Shown: positions 59,382 through 64,000 of the stretch, piece after piece
How the letters are laid out: each line of letters opens with the position of its first letter
Numbering within the stretch: the first letter of the stretch is position 1
DNA from: Achromobacter pulmonis
GTDB taxonomy: Bacteria; Pseudomonadota; Gammaproteobacteria; Burkholderiales; Burkholderiaceae_B
DNA: 64,000 nt
Reading direction: 5' to 3'
Assembly: GCF_902859765.1 (NCBI RefSeq)
Contig: NZ_CADIJV010000008.1
Coordinates: forward strand, 62,001 to 126,000
The notes under the pieces: model-generated
Databases searched by the model: none
What the model was told of the DNA's origin: nothing
Seen by the model: only the letters and a program-made list of their open reading frames with translations
Made by a program: the position numbers and the translations under genes

Positions 59382-59587
59382 AAGCATGAACGGGACCAAC
59401 AGCTCACCCTCCTGTCGAAACTAGTGAAGTTGATCTTGTCTGCCGAACTATCGAACGCCGATAGCGCAGTGTCGCGCCCGTCGCGTGTTGCGCCTTTCAG
59501 CCGCCCCGGGTCAGACTCAGAGTGGCCCGCTCCAGTGGGCCTTTCCCCGGGGATATGCGAAAATTCGCTATAGATTCAGAGGGCTTT

Positions 59588-60637
59588 ATGGCAAGAAATA
59601 CCAAGATCCGTATCGCACGGCCGGATGACCGGACACTTCGGCTTGGCTCCGTATCGCTGTTTCATGGCGATGCGCTTGAGGCATACGACGAGTGGCTGGC
59701 GCCGACGGTCATCATCGCAGACGGCCCGTATGGACTGGGAAAATTTCCCGGTGAGCCTGTGACGCCCGACGGGCTGGCCGAATGGTACGCGCCTCATGCC
59801 GCTGCTTGGGCTAAGTGCGCGCAGCCATTCACGACGTTGTGGTTTTGGAATAGCGAAATAGGATGGGCAAAGGCGCATCCCGCCCTAGAGCTCAACGGTT
59901 GGCAATACGAAGAAACCGTAATCTGGGACAAGGGGATCGCCCACATTGCCGGAAACGTGAATTCCCGCACGATCCGAGGCTTACCGGTGGTCACTGAGGT
60001 CGCGGTCCGATATACGCGAAAAGCGACCTTGCCGACCCTGACGGGGCATCAACTTCCTTTCAAGGAATGGCTCCGCTATGAGTGGCAGCGCTCAGGGCTT
60101 CCACTATCGCAAAGCAACGAGGCCTGCGGTGTGAAGAACGCCGCGACGCGTAAGTACCTCACACAGTGCCATCTCTGGTACTTCCCGCCAGGGGAGGCCG
60201 TGGTGGCCATGGCCAATTGGTGCACTCGTTACGGTTCCAAGACCACAAGGCCCTATTTTTCAATCGACGGGATACATCCGCCGACGGCCGAAGCGTGGGA
60301 TAAGATGCGTGCAAAATGGACGCATGTGCACGCGCTTACAAACGTTTGGCATGACCCACCAGTGCACGGCGCAGAACGTGTGAAGAAGCCGCATGGAACT
60401 GGCTATCTTCATGCGAACCAAAAACCGATCGCTCTAATGGAGCGTCAAATAATCGCCTCTAGTGATCCTAACGATGTGGTGTGGGAGCCGTTTGGAGGAT
60501 TGATGTCGGCATCGGTAGCGGCTTTACGGTTGGGTCGGCGGGCACACGCCGCCGAGTTCAACGAGGAGTTTTTCGAAGCTGCACGTCTTCGCATCGAGGG
60601 CGAGCTCCTGCAACCAAAGTTGCAGGTGGCCGCGTGA
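59588..60637 (+). CDS. Beta-class amino-methyltransferase (DNA N4-C/N6-A)
   Basis: A 349-residue protein from ATG 59588, chosen because AGAGGG lies 4 bases upstream; in-frame ATG 59555 and GTG 59522 are weaker. The catalytic motif IV comes first (IIADGPYGLG, D45-G49) and the SAM-binding motif I comes last (VWEPFGGLMSAS, E300-G304), the order of the beta class. Both motifs are non-standard: DGPYG for DPPY and EPFGG for DPFxGSG. Between them lie a large target region and ANQKPIALMERQI (motif X-like). Its stop overlaps the start of the endonuclease gene, so it should protect the host against that enzyme. Confidence 0.87.
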   Translation: MARNTKIRIARPDDRTLRLGSVSLFHGDALEAYDEWLAPTVIIADGPYGLGKFPGEPVTPDGLAEWYAPHAAAWAKCAQPFTTLWFWNSEIGWAKAHPALELNGWQYEETVIWDKGIAHIAGNVNSRTIRGLPVVTEVAVRYTRKATLPTLTGHQLPFKEWLRYEWQRSGLPLSQSNEACGVKNAATRKYLTQCHLWYFPPGEAVVAMANWCTRYGSKTTRPYFSIDGIHPPTAEAWDKMRAKWTHVHALTNVWHDPPVHGAERVKKPHGTGYLHANQKPIALMERQIIASSDPNDVVWEPFGGLMSASVAALRLGRRAHAAEFNEEFFEAARLRIEGELLQPKLQVAA

Positions 60638-61554
60638 CAATTTCTCCCCAGCGTACCCGAGGTCCCGATCCGTCGTGGAAACATAGGGACCTATATGACA
60701 GGGTGGTTGACGCCCTTCATGCCCTTCCGGCCCGTTTTAGGACATCGCTCCGCATAGCGGGAATCAGTGCGACCGATCTATTCACGCTGAACACGCCATT
60801 AGGCGCGGCGATTGAGTCGTCCGTGGTCGAGAATCTCAACGACCTCAGGGAACTTTGGGACCCGGGGAACGAATACGACGTTTATTCGTTTGTTCGCCAA
60901 GCGCAGGTCTTTCCCGACGTTCGACTTCAGTCGAGCGCACCGGGTGTGCCAGAAGATGAACGCGTCTTGATGGGCATTGAACTCAAGGGCTGGTTCATTC
61001 TGTCCAAGGAAGGAGAGCCCTCGTTTCGATACAAGGCATCGCCGATGGTTTGCATGCCGCAGGACCTTTTGGTCGTTTATCCATGGGGGCTTGATGAGGT
61101 GATTTCGGGCGCTCCGAAGTTGCTTCGACCTTTTATCGAGGAGGCGCGGTACGCAGCGGAACATCGGAATCATTATTGGCAAGTGGTCCGAGGTCAAACC
61201 GGACCAGATGCCGAGGTTGCGCTGGCTACCGAACTGGCTCCTTACCCTGCGAAAGGTCAAAAGTTCAACGACGAGGCGGTAAAAGACAAGGGAAAGAACT
61301 TTGGTCGGGTTGCCCGCGGAGGCCTAATGACTGCCTTTATCGCAGAGCTGATGCAACAACAAATTTCCGGAATTCCGGCCATTCATTGGCAGAACTTTTT
61401 GAGAATTTTTTCCGAGGGCGCCGAGGCCAACGCTATAGAACGCAAGTTGGCCACGATGCGAACGGATGCTGAGGCAGCCGGCCTGACAGCAAATGGGTTG
61501 GAAGCGTTCGATCGGATTCAGGACGGATTACGAGACCTTCTTTCTAAGCTCTAG
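60634..61554 (+). CDS. Putative restriction endonuclease (PD-(D/E)xK type)
   Basis: A 306-residue protein starting with GTG inside the methyltransferase stop (GTGA, 4-bp overlap). A PD-(D/E)xK core is visible: FPDVRL (P94, D95), then 20 residues on GIELKGWF (E116, K118). The C-terminal half is helical and ends in DRIQDGLRDLLSKL. Gene overlap with a methyltransferase and this motif make a type II restriction enzyme the best reading. The recognition sequence is unknown, and the whole-protein family is not one I recognise. Confidence 0.75.
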   Translation: MTISPQRTRGPDPSWKHRDLYDRVVDALHALPARFRTSLRIAGISATDLFTLNTPLGAAIESSVVENLNDLRELWDPGNEYDVYSFVRQAQVFPDVRLQSSAPGVPEDERVLMGIELKGWFILSKEGEPSFRYKASPMVCMPQDLLVVYPWGLDEVISGAPKLLRPFIEEARYAAEHRNHYWQVVRGQTGPDAEVALATELAPYPAKGQKFNDEAVKDKGKNFGRVARGGLMTAFIAELMQQQISGIPAIHWQNFLRIFSEGAEANAIERKLATMRTDAEAAGLTANGLEAFDRIQDGLRDLLSKL

Positions 61555-61698
61555 CTTCGGGTTGCACCGAATACCAAATTTTCGGACGGGATATTGATCG
61601 GCTCCCTGACTATAGGAGCGCACATTAGCGTATGTAGCTCGAGCCCCCGGGCTCAGCCCGATTACTAACGGCACTCCTTTTCGCTGGTCATTTTCAAC

Positions 61699-61938
61699 AT
61701 GAACAAGCACTTAAAGAAGGGCATTAGCCAACGCGTTCGAGAGTGGTACCTAGGCAACTACGTGCCTCCACCTCCGAATGATCCAGACAGTCATGTGGTC
61801 TTCGTTAGCCCAGGGCATTACGAGCAGCCGCCGCTTGCAAAGGCAGTTAAGCTGCTCGGTGCCTTTTGGCTGAAGCACTGGCAGTGGATCACCGGCACTA
61901 TCTTGGCTGTGATCGGCATCGTTGTATCCATGAAGTGA
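61699..61938 (+). CDS. Small protein with C-terminal membrane helix
   Basis: A 79-residue protein, MNKHLKKGISQRVREWYLG at the basic N-terminus, a Pro-rich middle (VPPPPNDPDS) and a single C-terminal membrane helix (WITGTILAVIGIVVSM). Tail-anchored layout. It is separated from the endonuclease gene by 144 bp that hold only a weak hairpin. Function unknown; it could be a membrane effector or accessory protein of the island. Confidence 0.55.
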   Translation: MNKHLKKGISQRVREWYLGNYVPPPPNDPDSHVVFVSPGHYEQPPLAKAVKLLGAFWLKHWQWITGTILAVIGIVVSMK

Positions 61939-62064
61939 GGCAGGCAAGCGCGAGGGCCGCTCGTGGAGAACCGATCGAATTTTGCAGTCTATGTGTGGCG
62001 TAGGGCGGAGGTTGCCCCATCGAAGCCCGGCGCCAAACCCCTCGGATAAAATTCAGTTATTTCA

Positions 62065-63393
62065 ATGACATACAAAGTTAAACCACCGAAAGTGGGATTT
62101 ATCAGTCTTGGCTGTCCCAAAGCCCTGGTCGACTCCGAACGCATCCTGACCCAACTGCGCACCGAAGGGTATCAAGTCACGCCCGAGTACAACGACGCCG
62201 ACGTCGTGGTGGTGAACACCTGTGGTTTCATCGACAGCGCCAAGGCCGAGTCGCTGGAAGCCATCGGCGAGGCGCTGGCCGAGAATGGCAAGGTCATCGT
62301 CACCGGCTGCATGGGCGTCGAGGAATCGGTGATCCGCAACGTGCACCCCAGCGTGCTGGCCGTGACCGGCCCGCAGCAGTACGAGGAAGTGGTGCGCGCC
62401 GTGCACAATGCCGCCCCGCCCAAGAAGGACCACAACCCCTACCTGGACCTGGTGCCGCCGCAGGGCATCAAGCTGACCCCGCGCCACTACGCCTACCTGA
62501 AGATCTCGGAAGGCTGCAATCATCGCTGCAGCTTCTGCATCATCCCATCGATGCGCGGCGACCTGGTCAGCCGCCCGGTGGGCGACGTGCTGAGCGAGGC
62601 CGAACGCCTGGTCAAGGCCGGCGTCAAGGAACTGCTGGTGATCTCGCAGGACACCAGCGCCTACGGCGTGGACGTCAAGTACCGCAGCGGCTTCTGGAAC
62701 GGCCGCCCGGTGCGCACCCGCATGACCGAGCTCTGTACGGCCTTGTCCGAAATGGGCGTCTGGACGCGCCTGCACTACGTCTACCCGTACCCGCACGTGG
62801 ACGAAGTGATTCCGCTGATGGCCGAGGGCAAGATCCTGCCCTACCTGGACATCCCGTTCCAGCATGCCAGCCCGCGCATCCTCAAGGCCATGAAGCGCCC
62901 GGCGTTCGAGGACAAGACGCTGGCGCGCATCAAGAAATGGCGCGAGATCTGCCCCGACCTGACCATCCGCTCGACCTTCATCGTCGGCTTCCCCGGCGAG
63001 ACCGAGGAAGACTTCCAGTACCTGCTGGACTGGATGCAGGAAGCCCAGCTCGACCGCGTCGGCTGCTTCCAGTATTCGCCGGTGGAAGGCGCGCCCGCCA
63101 ACCTGCTCGACAACCCGGTGCCGGACGAGGTCAAGCAGGAACGCTGGGAACGCTTCATGGAAATGCAGCAGTCGATTTCGACCGCCCGCCTGGCGCGGAA
63201 AGTCGGCCGCGACATCGACGTGCTGATCGACGAAGTGGATGAAGACGGCGCCGTCGGCCGCAGCAGCGGCGATGCGCCGGAAATCGACGGCTGCGTCTAC
63301 GTCAGCTCGGAGCGCCCGCTCAAGGCCGGCGACCTGGTGCGCGCCCGCGTCACCGACGCCGACGAATACGACCTCTGGGCCGAAACGGTCTGA
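62065..63393 (+). CDS. rimO: Ribosomal protein S12 methylthiotransferase RimO (hybrid 5' end)
   Basis: A 442-residue radical-SAM enzyme that adds a methylthio group to Asp88 of ribosomal protein S12. N-terminal UPF0004 domain cysteines (ISLGCPK, VNTCGF, VTGCMG), radical-SAM cluster CNHRCSFC, and a C-terminal TRAM domain ([17 protein letters not shown]). The first 17 codons ([17 protein letters not shown]) are supplied by the island and use A/T-rich codons; from 62115 on the codons are GC-rich like the core genome. The ribosome-binding site is weak, so expression may differ from the original gene. Confidence 0.96.
   Translation: MTYKVKPPKVGFISLGCPKALVDSERILTQLRTEGYQVTPEYNDADVVVVNTCGFIDSAKAESLEAIGEALAENGKVIVTGCMGVEESVIRNVHPSVLAVTGPQQYEEVVRAVHNAAPPKKDHNPYLDLVPPQGIKLTPRHYAYLKISEGCNHRCSFCIIPSMRGDLVSRPVGDVLSEAERLVKAGVKELLVISQDTSAYGVDVKYRSGFWNGRPVRTRMTELCTALSEMGVWTRLHYVYPYPHVDEVIPLMAEGKILPYLDIPFQHASPRILKAMKRPAFEDKTLARIKKWREICPDLTIRSTFIVGFPGETEEDFQYLLDWMQEAQLDRVGCFQYSPVEGAPANLLDNPVPDEVKQERWERFMEMQQSISTARLARKVGRDIDVLIDEVDEDGAVGRSSGDAPEIDGCVYVSSERPLKAGDLVRARVTDADEYDLWAETV
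62086..62114 (+). repeat. Right copy of imperfect direct repeat flanking the island (attR side)
   Basis: The partner of 55288-55316. It encodes [10 protein letters not shown] in a different set of synonymous codons, showing that it came from a foreign rimO and was not copied from this one. Confidence 0.85.
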
Positions 63394-63431
63394 GCGTCAT
63401 GCAGGCCGGCGGCGCCCGCCGCCGGCTGCCC

Positions 63432-63749
63432 TCACGCTTCCAGCAATTTCAAACCGGCCACGCCGCCCACGATCAGCGCGATGCACGCCAGCCGCGCGAC
63501 CGACGGCGAATCGCCGAACAGCACGATCCCCAGCACCGCGATGCCCACCGAACCGATGCCGGTCCACACCGCGTAGGCGGTGCCGGCGGGCAGGTGCCGC
63601 ATCGCCAGCGTCAGCAGGAAGATGCTGCCCAGGGCCGCGGCGATGCCGATGATGCTGGGCCAGAACCGCGTCCAGCCGTCGGCGTACTTCAACGCCAGCG
63701 CCATCACGATTTCCACCGCGCTCGCGGCCAGCAGGATCCACCAGGCCAT
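63432..63749 (-). CDS. SugE/Gdx-type small multidrug resistance exporter
   Basis: A 105-residue protein with four membrane helices. WWILLAASAVEIVMALALKY carries the essential membrane Glu (residue 13), followed by LPAGTAYAVWTGIGSVGIAVLG and ARLACIALIVGGVAGLKL, the pattern of the SugE/Gdx branch (guanidinium and quaternary ammonium export). AGGGAGG precedes the ATG. No guanidine riboswitch is seen in the 95-bp leader; control by the divergent HxlR protein is more likely. Confidence 0.9.
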   Translation of the reverse strand: MAWWILLAASAVEIVMALALKYADGWTRFWPSIIGIAAALGSIFLLTLAMRHLPAGTAYAVWTGIGSVGIAVLGIVLFGDSPSVARLACIALIVGGVAGLKLLEA

Positions 63750-63792
63750 CGTGGCCTCCCTTCGATATTGGAATGCGGCCAGCTTAGGGCCT

Positions 63793-63832
63793 ATAGTTAC
63801 CAAGGCACAAGTACGCACCTTTTGGTAACTAT
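63793..63832. promoter_or_regulatory. HxlR operator between the SMR exporter and its regulator
   Basis: A perfect 11-bp inverted repeat, ATAGTTACCAA (63793-63803) and TTGGTAACTAT (63822-63832), separated by 18 bp. It sits 44 bp before the exporter and 13 bp before the HxlR ATG, so a bound dimer could block both promoters. Confidence 0.78.
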
Positions 63833-63844
63833 GAAAGGCTCACC

Positions 63845-64000
63845 ATGGCTGTCTCTTCCGCTTCCCCGGCCGACGTCTTCGACGCCGCCTGCCCGTCGCG
63901 CCGCGCGCTCGAAGTGATCTCCGGCAAATGGGTGCCGCTGGTGCTGCCGGCGTTGGCCCAGGGGCCGCTGCGCAACAACGAACTGCTGCGCAGGCTCGAC
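63845..64000 (+). CDS. HxlR-family regulator, 3' end outside window
   Basis: The first 52 codons of an HxlR-type winged-helix regulator: CPSRRALEVISGKWVPLVLPAL and GPLRNNELLRRLD match the family's N-terminal helices (usual length 110-130). AAAGG lies 6 bases before the ATG. It is divergent from the SMR exporter and probably controls it through the inverted repeat between them. The Cys in DAACPSRR is at the position used for redox or ligand sensing in some members. Confidence 0.88.
   Translation, partial: MAVSSASPADVFDAACPSRRALEVISGKWVPLVLPALAQGPLRNNELLRRLD

Larger units (their letters stand above)
55317..62114 (+). mobile_element. 6.8-kb genomic island inserted in the 5' end of rimO
   Basis: The two halves of rimO are split: its old start lies at 55279-55316 and its body resumes at 62115. 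The island brings its own rimO start at the right end, so the gene is repaired with a new promoter and N-terminus. The inside is visibly richer in A/T, uses rarer codons, and has wide gaps between genes, unlike both flanks. All six cargo genes point the same way as rimO. There is no recognisable integrase, transposase or excisionase. Cargo: two unknown proteins, an OLD nuclease, a methyltransferase-endonuclease pair and a small membrane protein. Confidence 0.88.

Noticed and set aside
57286-59519. Possible IS ends: TAAATCTGACCC near 57286 and GGGTCAGACTCA near 59508, in inverted orientation around the OLD gene
   Set aside because: Only about 9-10 bases match, there is no transposase or target duplication, and the match may be chance.

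Overview
The window is high-GC proteobacterial DNA whose gene content and order point to the family Alcaligenaceae (Achromobacter/Bordetella type). Supporting clues are a Bug-family tripartite-tricarboxylate receptor, the rsmB-DUF4390-ntrY-ntrX-trkA-trkH block, the rplU-rpmA-obgE-proB block and the gpmA-envC-ctpA-moeB block. The genus is inferred from recognised families, not from a database search.

Region 1 (1-21,168): a cut-off carbon-nitrogen hydrolase and a small SAM methyltransferase, then a 537-bp gap and a six-gene plus-strand operon for a giant surface adhesin. The operon encodes a TolC-like outer-membrane channel, an ABC exporter, an HlyD adaptor, an adhesin of about 4,077 residues, and a MotB-like/MotA-like pair. 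This has the same composition as the Salmonella SPI-4 Sii system (giant Ig-repeat adhesin, type I secretion, proton-channel pair).

Region 2 (21,169-54,343): mostly core genome. It holds tRNA-Pro(CGG), ispB, rplU-rpmA-obgE-proB, two small regulators, and a SecD-like lipoprotein. Next come thiC with a TPP riboswitch, an FAD oxidase with its GntR regulator, a GGDEF protein, and the moeB/ctpA/envC/gpmA block. These are followed by rhodanese-grxC-secB-gpsA, a Bug receptor, trmL, comF, a BioC-like methyltransferase, a YbdK-like ligase, and the Trk potassium uptake/NtrYX block with rsmB. The trkA gene carries a frameshift in a GC dinucleotide run.

Region 3 (54,344-62,114): a LysE-type exporter, then a 6.8-kb, visibly A/T-richer island inserted inside the 5' end of rimO. 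The left flank keeps the old ribosome-binding site and first codons of rimO. The right end of the island supplies a diverged replacement start, so rimO stays open. The island carries a glycine-rich hydrophobic protein, an unknown 410-residue protein, an OLD-family nuclease (ATPase plus TOPRIM), a DNA methyltransferase overlapping a PD-(D/E)xK endonuclease, and a small membrane protein. No integrase is recognisable. This is a defence-type cargo island and the most likely place for an undescribed system.

Region 4 (62,065-64,000): rimO, a SugE/Gdx-type small multidrug resistance exporter, and a divergent HxlR regulator cut by the window end. A perfect long-arm inverted repeat lies between the last two.
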